Assembly: GCF_927312905.1 (NCBI RefSeq)
Contig: NZ_CAKMHQ010000014.1
Location: 1 to 64,000, forward strand
Source: Candidatus Nitrotoga sp. 1052
Lineage (GTDB): Bacteria; Pseudomonadota; Gammaproteobacteria; Burkholderiales; Gallionellaceae
DNA length: 64,000 bases
Reading direction: 5' to 3'
Part shown: positions 38,613 through 47,950 of the stretch, piece after piece
How positions within the stretch are numbered: position 1 is the first letter of the stretch
Layout of the letters: each line of letters starts with the position of its first letter
Notes under the pieces: generated by a model
The model's input: only the letters and a program-made list of their open reading frames with translations
Told to the model about the DNA's origin: nothing
Database searches by the model: none
Program-made: the position numbers and the translations under genes

Positions 38613-40304
38613 ATGATTAATGACATCACCTCTTCTGAAATCGCGAAAAAAACCCTGAGCACCTTGGCCGCACGCAAGATCGCTCCAACACCGGATAACT
38701 ATGCGCGCCTGTATCAGGAAATTAGCGGCAAACCAGATGCCAATAGTGCGGACCAAATTTTGGCATTGGAGGCGCAACCTCTTCAGGAATCAACCGACGG
38801 CAAATTGAAACTAGCATGGCCGAACCTAATCCGTAACCTGCTCACACAACTGGAAACTTCGCATAAGGGCATCACTATTACGCGCAAAAAACAAGGCGTG
38901 GGAACCGTACTGAACAAATTCAACGATGACTCTAATATTTTATTCTCAAAATTGCAGGGGTTAATAGATTCTTGGGGAAATACAACTACGCCCAATCCTG
39001 ATGAACCAATCCCGGCAAAACTGGAATCAGAAGCAGCGAAAAATATCATATCCCCTGCCTCAGTAAACATTACTGGCATTCCTGACATAGCCATTGATAC
39101 CACAATAGATATTAAACTGGTAGAACAGCTGCGCGAGCAGCTGGCGCAAACTCTGGAAAGCACACTCAGCAAAGAACCTGAGCTGACAAGTGAAATTCAG
39201 ACATTGGCGCAACAAGCACGCGCCATCAGCAATTATGGTCAGGCCACTAAGCTGAGTAAGCAACTGCGCCAATTCTGGGTCAAGCTGGAATTACGCAGCG
39301 GCGACAATTTTAACATCCAGGAAGGATTGATGCGCCTGTTACGCCTGTTGGTAGAAAACGTCGGCGAACTGGTAACCGAAGACAAGTGGCTGCACGACCA
39401 GATTCTTAACCTGCAAGAAATCATCGAGCATCCCATCAGTAAACACACAATCGCCAATGCAGAACGCAACCTGCGCAGCACGATCATCAAGCAAAGTTTG
39501 CTAAGACAAAACATGATCGATGCCAAGACCACTCTTAAAAGCCTGATGACCAGCTTCATCGATCGCCTGAGTGAAATGACCGACAGTACTGGTGCATATC
39601 ACACTAAAATTGAAGCTTACAGCCTGAAAATCGGGCAGGCCGATAACCTCACTGAGTTAAGCCACATCCTGTCTGACATCATGCAAGATACGCGCATTAT
39701 CCAGGCTAGCTCAATGCGCTCACACGAAGAGCTGGTCAGCACACGACAACAAGCGCACATTGCCGAAGAACGTGTCAAGCAACTGGAGCAAGAACTGGAA
39801 CAAGTAAGCGAATTAGTACGCGAAGACCAACTTACTGGAGCACTCAACCGGCGCGGCCTCGATGATGTGCTGGATCGCGAAATAAAACGCGCTGACCGAC
39901 AGCAGACGCCTGTCAGCATTGTGCTGCTCGACATTGATAACTTCAAGCAACTTAACGATACCTTGGGCCATCAGACCGGTGACCAGGCACTAGTGCATTT
40001 AATCCAGGTAATTAAAAATGCCCTGCGCCCGACCGATGAAGTAGCACGTTATGGCGGTGAAGAATTCCTGATTATCCTGATAGATACCAGCCTGGAAGAG
40101 GCAATGACGACCGTAATACGCCTGCAGCGCGAGCTCACCAAAAATCTTTTCCTGCATAACAATAATCGACAGCTGATAACCTTTAGCGCCGGGGTCGCGC
40201 TACATACTAGCGGCGAAGATCCTGAATCAACAATCGGGCGTGCAGACGGAGCCATGTACAAAGCCAAGCGGGCTGGTAAGAATCGTGTATTCGCGGCCGA
40301 TTGA
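38613..40304 (+). CDS. Diguanylate cyclase (GGDEF), soluble
   Basis: A 563-residue protein with a long helical N-terminal region (1-400) without transmembrane helices, a coiled coil (QQAHIAEERVKQLEQELEQVSELV) and a C-terminal GGDEF domain (about 410-563). The active site is G481-G-E-E-F485, and the product-binding I-site RPTD lies the standard distance upstream, so it should make c-di-GMP and be feedback inhibited. LTGALNRRGLDDVLDREI starts the domain. It lies just before fliC, and a c-di-GMP-binding YcgR lies in the same cluster, so it probably tunes motility. Confidence 0.93.
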   Translation: MINDITSSEIAKKTLSTLAARKIAPTPDNYARLYQEISGKPDANSADQILALEAQPLQESTDGKLKLAWPNLIRNLLTQLETSHKGITITRKKQGVGTVLNKFNDDSNILFSKLQGLIDSWGNTTTPNPDEPIPAKLESEAAKNIISPASVNITGIPDIAIDTTIDIKLVEQLREQLAQTLESTLSKEPELTSEIQTLAQQARAISNYGQATKLSKQLRQFWVKLELRSGDNFNIQEGLMRLLRLLVENVGELVTEDKWLHDQILNLQEIIEHPISKHTIANAERNLRSTIIKQSLLRQNMIDAKTTLKSLMTSFIDRLSEMTDSTGAYHTKIEAYSLKIGQADNLTELSHILSDIMQDTRIIQASSMRSHEELVSTRQQAHIAEERVKQLEQELEQVSELVREDQLTGALNRRGLDDVLDREIKRADRQQTPVSIVLLDIDNFKQLNDTLGHQTGDQALVHLIQVIKNALRPTDEVARYGGEEFLIILIDTSLEEAMTTVIRLQRELTKNLFLHNNNRQLITFSAGVALHTSGEDPESTIGRADGAMYKAKRAGKNRVFAAD

Positions 40305-40496
40305 CAAGGAAGTGTGATTCAGGTTGGCAGGCGTGTACTTATTATATGAAGTCCACCATCGAATAGTGCGTTCAGCCTTCCCACTAAGGCGGGAATCTGG
40401 CGTAATTTCATGCATCTGAATTACTCTATTCGCGGAAAGACCGAGGCCAATTGTTATAAAGCATTCTACGCATCATACAAAAAATCAAGTGGGCAC

Positions 40497-40523
40497 TAAA
40501 GTTTTTTCCACTCATTCCGTTAA
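40497..40523 (+). promoter_or_regulatory. Sigma-28 (FliA) promoter for fliC
   Basis: TAAAGTTT at 40497-40504, 11 bases, then TCCGTTAA at 40516-40523. This compares with the FliA consensus TAAAGTTT-N11-GCCGATAA, with a perfect -35 and two mismatches in the -10. It lies 95 bp upstream of the flagellin start, as expected for a class III flagellar gene. Confidence 0.8.
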
Positions 40524-40618
40524 CTGAACTAACTACGGTTGATTAGCCTGGTAAAACAAGGCAAACCAAAGTAAACGGCAATCACGCCGTAAAAAAAACC
40601 AGTTAAAGGAGAATTAAT

Positions 40619-42769
40619 ATGCCTGCAGTTATTAATACCAACGTTGCATCCCTGAATGCACAACGCAACTTGAACTCTTCACAAAGCGCATTGCAAACCT
40701 CTTTGCAACGTTTATCTTCTGGCCTGCGCATCAACAGCGCCAAAGACGATGCAGCTGGTATGGCGATTACTGAACGGATGACATCACAAATTCGCGGCCT
40801 CAATCAAGCTTCGCGTAATGCCAACGACGGCGTCTCTTTGGCACAAACCGCTGAAGGTGGATTGTCAGAGGTTGGCAACAACCTGCAACGTATCCGCGAA
40901 CTGGCCATTCAATCTGCCAATTCGACTAATTCTGCATCTGACCGTACTTCGCTTAACGCTGAAGTTACACAATTACTTGCGGAAATACAGCGTGTAGCGA
41001 CCACTTCCCAATTTAACGGTCAGAACATACTTGATGGCACGTTCACTGCAGCCCAGTTCCAGGTCGGCGCGAACGCCAATCAAACTATTACTGCCAGTAC
41101 GGGAAATTCTCAAACGTCAGCGCTTGGCTCTTATCAGGTCGCCAGCAACAGTATTTCGGCGGTAAGCGGCACTGCACTCACAGCGGGTCAATTGACGCTC
41201 AACGGCATTGATGTGGGTAGCTCAACTTCAGGTTCAGCCGAAGCGATTTCTGCTGCCATCAACGGTGTAACTAACCAAACCGGCGTGTCCTCTTCAGCCT
41301 CCACTGTAGTAACCAGCTCTGTATCCAATCCTTTGCTACGCAACCAATCGCTGCAATCCGGCGACTTGGTCATTAATGGCGTGAGCATTGGTGCGGTTGC
41401 AGGCTCCAGCAACGTTGCGACACAAGGCAGCAACGTCGCTGCCGCAATCAATGCTGTATCGACCCAAACCGGCGTGACAGCAGCAGCCAACGGCGGTACT
41501 GGTGCGCTGACACTCACTTCCAACACCGGCAAAACTATTGACATTACCACCAATGCAGCCACAACGGCTGACGGTGCTACCCGGGTGGAAAATGCCACCG
41601 GGTTGGAATTAGCGAGTGTCGCGAAAACATTTGGCAACAGCGTCATCACCGTTGCCGCAGGTGCCCGCCAAGTAGTCACCCATACTTCAACTGCCACATC
41701 CACTGCCGCCGACACATTGACTGTGGCCGGTGTTACTTTCACCTATAGCGCGGGAGCCAACAGTGCTACCAACATTCAAATCAGCGGTGTAGCGAATACC
41801 CAAGGAGCCAATGTCAGAGCCGCACTTGCCTTGAACAGCACGGTAACGGACGCCTTCACTATTACTGGCGCGACAACAGACGCTATTCTGACGGCAAAAA
41901 GCAATGTGAAGTCGACTGCATATTCCGACGGCTTGGCTTCTGCAGCGGCAACCGCCAATGCGGGCGCATGGGCTCAAGGTACAGCAGGTGGAGGGGTTGC
42001 AATTGGCGACACCTTGAAAGTCGGTGGCCTTACTTACGAATTCACGCGGCACAATGCGACCGCTGTGGCTACCGCAGGCAACATCCAGGTAAAACTGGGT
42101 ACTGGCGGCACTGCTAGCACCGATGACGATATTCTGACGGCCACCAACCTTGCTGCAGCCGTCTCCGCCCAGCAGGCTGCGGGCAATGGCACGGTGGGGT
42201 TCACCTCCAGAACCGCTGGTGCGGTTACCGTGACCAACACTTTGTACGGCACCGCTGGTGTCGTGGCAGCACCGACGGAACCGGTAACCCTCGGCACCGC
42301 TGGTGCAGTGGCCAGCGTTGATACGGCGGGCGTGAGTGGGGTCTATGCCAGCAGCAGCACCAAGGGAACATTGACACTTAACTCTGCCAACACGTTCAGC
42401 ATTGGCGGAACATCTCCCGCTGCTGCGGGCTTGAGTGGAGCAAATGTTGGTCTGACTGCAATTAACACTGTGGATATTTCGACGCTTGCAGGTGCAAATA
42501 ATGCGATTTCGCTGATTGACGGTGCGCTAAGTCAGGTCAGCACGATACGCGGCAGCATGGGTGCCTTGCAAAACCGCTTTTCAAGCGTGGTATCCAGTCT
42601 GTCTGCATCGTCAGAGAATCTCTCTTCTGCGCGCAGCCGGATTTTAGATGCGGATTTTGCGGCAGAGACTGCGCAACTGACCCGCAACCAGATCCTGCAA
42701 CAAGCGGGTACGGCAATGCTGGCACAAGCCAATCAGTTGCCAAACAACGTATTGTCTCTGTTGAGATAA
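40619..42769 (+). CDS. fliC: Flagellin, unusually large (716 residues)
   Basis: The filament subunit. The N-terminal D0/D1 domain (MPAVINTNVASLNAQRNLNSSQSAL to about residue 165) and the C-terminal D1/D0 (ISLIDGALSQVSTIRGSMGALQNRF to the terminal LLR) are canonical. Between them lies a central region of about 460 residues, very rich in Ala, Thr, Gly and Ser, containing repeated flagellin-IN-like units (LTLNGIDVGSSTSGSAEAISAAINGVTNQTGV and LVINGVSIGAVAGSSNVATQGSNVAAAINAVSTQTGV). This should form large surface-exposed domains. AAAGGAG precedes the ATG and a FliA promoter lies upstream. Confidence 0.96.
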   Translation: MPAVINTNVASLNAQRNLNSSQSALQTSLQRLSSGLRINSAKDDAAGMAITERMTSQIRGLNQASRNANDGVSLAQTAEGGLSEVGNNLQRIRELAIQSANSTNSASDRTSLNAEVTQLLAEIQRVATTSQFNGQNILDGTFTAAQFQVGANANQTITASTGNSQTSALGSYQVASNSISAVSGTALTAGQLTLNGIDVGSSTSGSAEAISAAINGVTNQTGVSSSASTVVTSSVSNPLLRNQSLQSGDLVINGVSIGAVAGSSNVATQGSNVAAAINAVSTQTGVTAAANGGTGALTLTSNTGKTIDITTNAATTADGATRVENATGLELASVAKTFGNSVITVAAGARQVVTHTSTATSTAADTLTVAGVTFTYSAGANSATNIQISGVANTQGANVRAALALNSTVTDAFTITGATTDAILTAKSNVKSTAYSDGLASAAATANAGAWAQGTAGGGVAIGDTLKVGGLTYEFTRHNATAVATAGNIQVKLGTGGTASTDDDILTATNLAAAVSAQQAAGNGTVGFTSRTAGAVTVTNTLYGTAGVVAAPTEPVTLGTAGAVASVDTAGVSGVYASSSTKGTLTLNSANTFSIGGTSPAAAGLSGANVGLTAINTVDISTLAGANNAISLIDGALSQVSTIRGSMGALQNRFSSVVSSLSASSENLSSARSRILDADFAAETAQLTRNQILQQAGTAMLAQANQLPNNVLSLLR

Positions 42770-42786
42770 TAAGTTAGGTGATTAAT

Positions 42787-42815
42787 CCCGGCTGAAGAAA
42801 TTCGGCCGGGCCTTT
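42787..42815 (+). terminator. Intrinsic terminator after fliC
   Basis: A 10-bp stem (CCCGGCTGAA with TTCGGCCGGG, one G-T pair) closed by a GAAA tetraloop, starting 17 bp after the fliC stop and followed by CCTTT. The short T-run suggests partial termination, giving much more fliC than flaG-fliD transcript. Confidence 0.7.
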
Positions 42816-42835
42816 AACAGGAAAGGAGAGGCAAA

Positions 42836-43249
42836 ATGCTTATCCAGAGTACTAGCAACATGGCTCAGGCTTCACCGTCTGGCAAAATTTCAAGCAACGG
42901 GCTCGCCAACGATGGCAAGCCTATTGTCGTTTCAGCCCCATCTTCTGATAGTGCAGTCAAGCTTGGCGTGTCACTTGAATTACCCCAGGTAGCAGCAGTG
43001 CAGATTGCCGAAGAACAAGCCTCTTCTTCTCAATTGCGAAATGCTGCAGACAACATCAACAAGGTACTGAAGCAGTCAAACAAGAATTTGGAGTTCAGTG
43101 TGGACACTGGCACTCAAAAGCCTATAGTCAAACTGATAGAGACAGACACCGGTGATTTGATTCGTCAATATCCCACGGAAGAAATGTTGGCTATTTCCAG
43201 CGCAATAGACCAGTTTCAGCAGGGCGTATTGCTGAAACAAAAGGCCTAA
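42836..43249 (+). CDS. flaG: FlaG-family flagellar protein
   Basis: 137 residues. The conserved C-terminal half (LRNAADNINKVLKQSNKNLEFSVDTGTQKPIVKLIETDTGDLIRQYPTEEMLAISSAIDQ) matches FlaG, which affects filament length. The N-terminal half is low-complexity. AAGGAGAGG precedes the ATG. It sits between fliC and fliD, the usual place. Confidence 0.92.
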   Translation: MLIQSTSNMAQASPSGKISSNGLANDGKPIVVSAPSSDSAVKLGVSLELPQVAAVQIAEEQASSSQLRNAADNINKVLKQSNKNLEFSVDTGTQKPIVKLIETDTGDLIRQYPTEEMLAISSAIDQFQQGVLLKQKA

Positions 43250-43262
43250 GGAGAGACAAATC

Positions 43263-45254
43263 ATGGCAACCGCAGCCACATCAGCTACCTCGTCAACCAA
43301 TCTGGACGTCAATAGCATTGTAAGTCAGTTGATGACGGTCGAGCGGCAACCAATTAACAAACTCAACGTCAAGGAAGCGGGCTACCAAACCAGGCTTTCC
43401 GCCTACGGCAGCATAAAAGGGGCAGTGGCCGGCTTTCAAACTGCAATGCAGAGTTTGAGCAGCGCGAGCAAGTTTACCAATCTCGATGCCATTCCTTCTG
43501 ATGACACCATTTTGTCCGCTACTGCCAGTAGTATCGCGGTGGCGGGCACTTATTCTTTGGAAGTGACCAGCCTGGCCCAGGCGCAAAAACTTGTCGCCAC
43601 TGGGCAAGCCAGTAGCTCTGCTGCCATCGGCGATGGTACTGCGACTACGGTCACTTTCGATTTTGGCACCATTAACGGCGGGACGCTGGATCCGGTAACC
43701 CAAAAATATACCGGTGTTACCTCGTTCGGCTCAAACGGCAATGGCACCAAGAGCATCACCATAGACAGCAGCAATAATTCTCTGCAAGGCATACGCGATG
43801 CCATCAACGCTGCCAAGATGGGAGTAACGGCGACCATCATCAACGATGGCGGCTCTGCACCTTACCGCCTTGCGCTGTCATCGGACAGCAATGGCGTGAG
43901 CAATAGCCTGAAAATTTCCGTAAGCGGCGATGCAAGCGTGAGTAACCTGCTGGCGCACGATCCTGCGGCTACGCAAAATCTGTCCGAGACTGTCACCGCA
44001 AAAAATGCCGACTTCAAGGTGAATGGCGTATCAGTCAGCAAGACCTCAAACTCTGTCTCCGATGTGATACAGGGAGTTACGCTCAATCTGAAAAAAATCA
44101 CCACGTCACCGACAACTTTGACCGTAGCTCATGACAATGCCTCTGTAAGCAACTCGGTCTCGGGCTTTGTGAAAGCTTACAACGACCTTGCCAAAACATT
44201 AAAAGATATTTCTGCTTACAACCCTTCAACCAAACAAGCGGCGATTTTGCAGGGCGATAGCACCGTGCGTTCACTGCAATCGCAGTTGCGAAACGCGCTT
44301 GGATCACCAGTTGCGGGGGCTTCCGGCGCGCTGACTACGCTATCCCAGATAGGCATTTCTTTCCAAAAGGATGGCTCCCTCGGGCTGGACAACAACAAGC
44401 TCAATAGCGCAATAGCCAATAATGTCAGCGACATTGCCAGTTTATTTACCGCTGTCGGCAAGGGAACGGATAGTTTGGTCAGTTATAACTCCGTAACCAG
44501 CAACACCAAGGCCGGTAGCTATGCAGTAAATGTGGCCCAAATTGCCACTCAAGGCAATACCGTTGGAAATGCTGCGGCCAACACCACCATCACAAATGCA
44601 AATAAAGCACTGGACTTGACCGTCAATGGTGTCAGCACTTCAGTGACGTTGAATGTGGGAGTTTACACAGCTCAAACATTGGCTGCCGAATTGCAAGCCA
44701 AAATAAATGGTGCTGGCACATTTAGCAGTTCGGGTATTACGGTTGCGGTTACGCAAAGTAGCGGTGTGTTATCAGTAACCTCGTCCAGCTATGGCTCCAC
44801 CTCCAGCGTTGCTGTCGGCGGGGCTGGTGTGAGTGACTTGCTCGGCGCGATTCCCACGCAAACCGCTGGAGTTGACGTTGCAGGATCCATCGGTGGGGCA
44901 ATCGGCATCGGTTCCGGCCAGATATTGAGCGACTCGCAAGGTTTGAATATCACCATTAACGGCGGCGCATTAGGCAACCGTGGAAGCTTGAATTTTTCGA
45001 ATGGCTATGCATTCTCACTCGACAAATGGGCAAGCTCAGTATTGACAACCGACGGCGCGCTCGCCAGTCGCACTGATGGAATTAACACCTCCATCAAGGA
45101 CGTAGGCAGCCGCCGCACTGCAATGGAAACCCGTTTACTAGGCATCGAAAAGCGCTATCGCGCCCAATTTTCATCGCTGGATATGCTGCTGAGCAGCATG
45201 AATCAAACCAGCAATTATTTAACCCAACAACTTGCACAAATCGCCAAACTATAA
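43263..45254 (+). CDS. fliD: Flagellar filament cap protein FliD
   Basis: The HAP2 cap that guides flagellin folding at the tip. The 663 residues show the FliD N-domain (NLDVNSIVSQLMTVERQPINKLNVKEAGYQTRLSAYGSIKGAV) and the C-domain with DGINTSIKDVGSRRTAMETRLLGIEKRYRAQFSSLDMLLSSMNQTSNYLTQQL. A flagellin-IN-like insert lies around 430-520 (AGSYAVNVAQIATQGNTVGNAAANTTI). The protein is longer than typical, matching the enlarged flagellin. It starts 13 bp after flaG with AAGGAGAG. Confidence 0.95.
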   Translation: MATAATSATSSTNLDVNSIVSQLMTVERQPINKLNVKEAGYQTRLSAYGSIKGAVAGFQTAMQSLSSASKFTNLDAIPSDDTILSATASSIAVAGTYSLEVTSLAQAQKLVATGQASSSAAIGDGTATTVTFDFGTINGGTLDPVTQKYTGVTSFGSNGNGTKSITIDSSNNSLQGIRDAINAAKMGVTATIINDGGSAPYRLALSSDSNGVSNSLKISVSGDASVSNLLAHDPAATQNLSETVTAKNADFKVNGVSVSKTSNSVSDVIQGVTLNLKKITTSPTTLTVAHDNASVSNSVSGFVKAYNDLAKTLKDISAYNPSTKQAAILQGDSTVRSLQSQLRNALGSPVAGASGALTTLSQIGISFQKDGSLGLDNNKLNSAIANNVSDIASLFTAVGKGTDSLVSYNSVTSNTKAGSYAVNVAQIATQGNTVGNAAANTTITNANKALDLTVNGVSTSVTLNVGVYTAQTLAAELQAKINGAGTFSSSGITVAVTQSSGVLSVTSSSYGSTSSVAVGGAGVSDLLGAIPTQTAGVDVAGSIGGAIGIGSGQILSDSQGLNITINGGALGNRGSLNFSNGYAFSLDKWASSVLTTDGALASRTDGINTSIKDVGSRRTAMETRLLGIEKRYRAQFSSLDMLLSSMNQTSNYLTQQLAQIAKL

Positions 45255-45269
45255 CTTGGGAGAATTACC

Positions 45270-45806
45270 ATGAACACCACTACTGCAATCAAGGCCTACA
45301 ATAAAGTTGATATCGAATCAGGCGTGAATGCCGCTGACCCGCACAAGCTCATTTTGATGCTATATCAAGGTGCATTACTGGCGATAATATCGGCCAAGAA
45401 CCAAATTTTGCGCGAGGAAACCGCCGCAAAGGGCGCATCCATTTCCAAGGCCATCACGATTATTGACGAAGGGCTGAAAGCCTGCCTCGACAAGAACGCC
45501 GGTGGCGAGCTGGCGCTGAATCTCTCCTCCCTGTATGACTACATGAACCAGCGCCTGTTGATTGCCAATCTGAAAAGCGACACCGACATCCTGGACGAAG
45601 TAAGCCAATTGCTGGCCGAACTAAAAGGGGCGTGGGAAAGCATACGTTCGGTAGTCCCATCTACCTTGCCCACTACCCCCGCCATCGTCCGCCAACAGGC
45701 TATCCCTACTGTTAAGTCGCAAGTACTCATCGCCCAAACAACAATAACCACGCCGCTACAGTCAGCAATCGGCAGACATGCAATGTCAGCTTATGGAAGT
45801 GTATAA
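45270..45806 (+). CDS. fliS: Flagellin chaperone FliS
   Basis: This export chaperone binds the flagellin C-terminus. The first 125 of 178 residues are a standard FliS helical bundle (AIKAYNKVDIESGVNAADPHKLILMLYQGALLAIISAKNQI...LYDYMNQRLLIANLKSDTDILDEVSQLLAELKGAWESI). The last 45 residues are a Pro/Thr-rich extension not usual in the family. It starts 15 bp after fliD. Confidence 0.94.
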   Translation: MNTTTAIKAYNKVDIESGVNAADPHKLILMLYQGALLAIISAKNQILREETAAKGASISKAITIIDEGLKACLDKNAGGELALNLSSLYDYMNQRLLIANLKSDTDILDEVSQLLAELKGAWESIRSVVPSTLPTTPAIVRQQAIPTVKSQVLIAQTTITTPLQSAIGRHAMSAYGSV

Positions 45807-46015
45807 GTAGTGAACAAGTGCCTACTCGCTTACTTCCTCCCTCTTACATATTATGGAATGAAGATGAAAAAATGCTTGGAACCAAGCCACAGCTATCGAA
45901 ACTCTACTCGATATGCTGAATAGCGACGCTTGATTGTACCTACAACATAAGACAAATCGAAACGGTCAGCGACACAGTACCGCGATCGACAAACCAAGAT
46001 TAAAGGATGTAAACC

Positions 46016-46339
46016 ATGGATCCAGTCATTGAAAATTATGAATTTCTTTCATCCATCACTGCCCAGATGCGCGTGGCCGCCACACACGGCCAGTGGGATC
46101 AGTTAGTGGAATTGGAAAAAGAGTGTAGCCGGCATGTAGAAATCATGAAAACTCAAGATGTAGGTATCCCTCCTGACGAGAACACACGATTGCGTAAAAT
46201 GGAATTGATCCGTAAAATTCTTGCAGACGATGCTGAAATCCGTAACCATACTGAACCGTGGGTGGCTCAATTACAACGCATTATGCATAGCACGGGGCAA
46301 GAGCGCCGTTTGCAGCAAACCTACTCCAGCGAATATTAA
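46016..46339 (+). CDS. fliT: Flagellar chaperone FliT-like
   Basis: A 107-residue helical protein (YEFLSSITAQMRVAATHGQWDQLVELEKECSRHVEIMK...RKMELIRKILADDAEIRNHTEPWVAQLQRIMH) with the FliT pattern, a chaperone for FliD and sometimes a regulator. AAGGAT precedes the ATG. It is separated from fliS by 209 bp that hold no recognised gene. Confidence 0.85.
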   Translation: MDPVIENYEFLSSITAQMRVAATHGQWDQLVELEKECSRHVEIMKTQDVGIPPDENTRLRKMELIRKILADDAEIRNHTEPWVAQLQRIMHSTGQERRLQQTYSSEY

Positions 46340-46416
46340 CAATTTAGAGTGCGCGCGAACATGACTGTACTTCAGGAACCTGGCGTAATGCTGCAGCACT
46401 CTGCATAACATGCCAA

Positions 46417-47454
46417 ATGCACATGCTGCCTGTCAAACTCCTGAACACACTCAAGGTACTTGCATTAGCGCAAAAAACACTTCCTGCTGCTACAACTGAC
46501 GCTACGCCCAAAACGGGGCAGCTTGAGCCGGGACAAAAAATTCAGGGCATTGTGCAAACCCAGGTATCCCCCGGTTTGTTCAATGTGCGTATTGGCGAGC
46601 AGCTTACCCAAATGCCACTTCCTGCTTTTATCCGCACTGGCGACACAATCAAGCTGCAAGTCATCGCCACGACTCCCCGCCTGACCTTCAGCATGTCCGC
46701 TTCGACCAACCCGTTATCCACAGATGAGCAATTAAGTTCGGTTGCACGACTGCTGTCTTCCCTGTCACAGCAACCGCGCGAAAAATCCGATATGCGCGCC
46801 ATGCAAAGCACACCGCTATGGACAACGCCGCAGAACATGCAAAGCGTGCAATTGGCCGGACTGTTACACGAGGCTTTGGGTAACAGCGGTCTGTTCTACG
46901 AATCACACCAGGCTCAATGGCTGGAGGGTGCGCGTAGCACTTCACAACTTCTGCAAGAACCACAGAATTCCACAAGAGCAAATCCTTCAACAAACATGGA
47001 AGCATCATCTATACCAAGCGGCAATATTTCCCCTGCAAGTCAACTGGATACGGCAGCTTCAACGGAAGGAAAAATGCCAATTATTCCTGACCACCTGCAA
47101 CCACTTGTACAGCAGCAAATCAATGCACTTGAAACACGGCAGGTGCTATGGCAAGGCAACATCTGGCCAAACCAGGCCATGCAATGGGAAATTCACGAAC
47201 AAACTTCACAAACTCCTGCTACTGAAGACCAGCAGAAATGGACCACACAAATCCATCTTGATCTGCCCAATCTGGGCAGAGTCTCCGCCACGTTAAGTTT
47301 CAATAGTGCGGGCCTGAGCCTAACTCTGAATGCAAGTACCACGGCAACACGTACTGCACTAGGCAATGCCAGTTCGCAACTGGTCGCCACCATGTCCGAC
47401 CGTGGAATTCCAATTGTCAGTACGCTAGTCACTCAACATGAACCCACCCAATAA
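46417..47454 (+). CDS. FliK-like hook-length-control domain protein (second FliK)
   Basis: 345 residues. The N-terminal part (LEPGQKIQGIVQTQVSPGLFNVRIGEQLTQMPLPAFIRTGDTIKLQVI) looks like a small beta domain, the middle is a Gln/Ser-rich linker, and the C-terminal part (WTTQIHLDLPNLGRVSATLSFNSAGLSLTLNASTTATRTALGNASSQLVATMSDRGI) matches the FliK C-terminal domain. The true FliK lies at 54673. Its end overlaps the FlhB C-terminal-like gene by 17 bp, a pairing also seen in Bacillus ylqG-ylqH. The two ATGs at 46417 and 46423 are both possible starts. Confidence 0.8.
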   Translation: MHMLPVKLLNTLKVLALAQKTLPAATTDATPKTGQLEPGQKIQGIVQTQVSPGLFNVRIGEQLTQMPLPAFIRTGDTIKLQVIATTPRLTFSMSASTNPLSTDEQLSSVARLLSSLSQQPREKSDMRAMQSTPLWTTPQNMQSVQLAGLLHEALGNSGLFYESHQAQWLEGARSTSQLLQEPQNSTRANPSTNMEASSIPSGNISPASQLDTAASTEGKMPIIPDHLQPLVQQQINALETRQVLWQGNIWPNQAMQWEIHEQTSQTPATEDQQKWTTQIHLDLPNLGRVSATLSFNSAGLSLTLNASTTATRTALGNASSQLVATMSDRGIPIVSTLVTQHEPTQ

Positions 47455-47728
47455 ACGCCAAATGGCTGTCGCACTAGCTTATCAAGGTCACGAATCAGCT
47501 CCTAGAGTTGTGGCACAGGGGCGGGGCTTGATCGCGCAGGCAATAATAAAACGCGCCAAAGAACACGGTGTGTTTGTGCATGAATCGGAGGATCTGGTGG
47601 GATTACTGATGCAGGTTGAGCTGGATCAGCACATTCCACCGCAGCTTTATTTAGCTGTGGCGGAACTACTAGCCTGGCTATACCGCTTGGAACATGGGGA
47701 AATTCCCGCCAATTTAAAACCTGATTGA
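47438..47728 (+). CDS. Stand-alone FlhB C-terminal domain-like export switch protein
   Basis: A 96-residue protein equivalent to the part of FlhB after the NPTH cleavage site: MAVALAYQGHESAPRVVAQGRGLIAQAIIKRAKEHGVFVHESEDLVGLLMQVELDQHIPPQLYLAVAELLAWLYRLEHG. No membrane domain is present. In other bacteria such proteins (FlhX, YlqH) can substitute for the cleaved FlhB C-domain in substrate-specificity switching. It is coupled to a FliK-like gene, its expected partner. A decayed second copy follows immediately. Confidence 0.85.
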   Translation: MNPPNKRQMAVALAYQGHESAPRVVAQGRGLIAQAIIKRAKEHGVFVHESEDLVGLLMQVELDQHIPPQLYLAVAELLAWLYRLEHGEIPANLKPD

Positions 47729-47732
47729 AAAT

Positions 47733-47867
47733 GTATATGTCCGTAAATCGAGAAACGTGGTGGTTCAGGTGATTCAAGTGGAACTGAATCAATACCTATT
47801 GCCGCGACTCTACCTTGGCCGTAGCAAAACTCTTCATTTGACTATTCTATTTGGAGCATAAAAAAAC
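47733..47867 (+). pseudogene. Decayed tandem copy of the FlhB C-terminal-like gene
   Basis: Five bases after the stop of the preceding gene, translation gives VYVRKSRNVVVQVIQVELNQYLLPRLY, aligning with VFVHESEDLVGLLMQVELDQHIPPQLY. After a +1 shift near 47812 it continues LAVAKLLI-stop-LFYLEHKK, against LAVAELLAWLYRLEHGE. It lacks a start, has one frameshift and one stop. It represents the last two thirds of a duplicated domain. Confidence 0.75.
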
Positions 47868-47950
47868 TACCGTTTATTTAAGCATTACCGAAAAAAACGT
47901 CCCTGTAGAATTAAGCGATGTGTTGATTTTGATTTTTAATTAGGTGCAGC

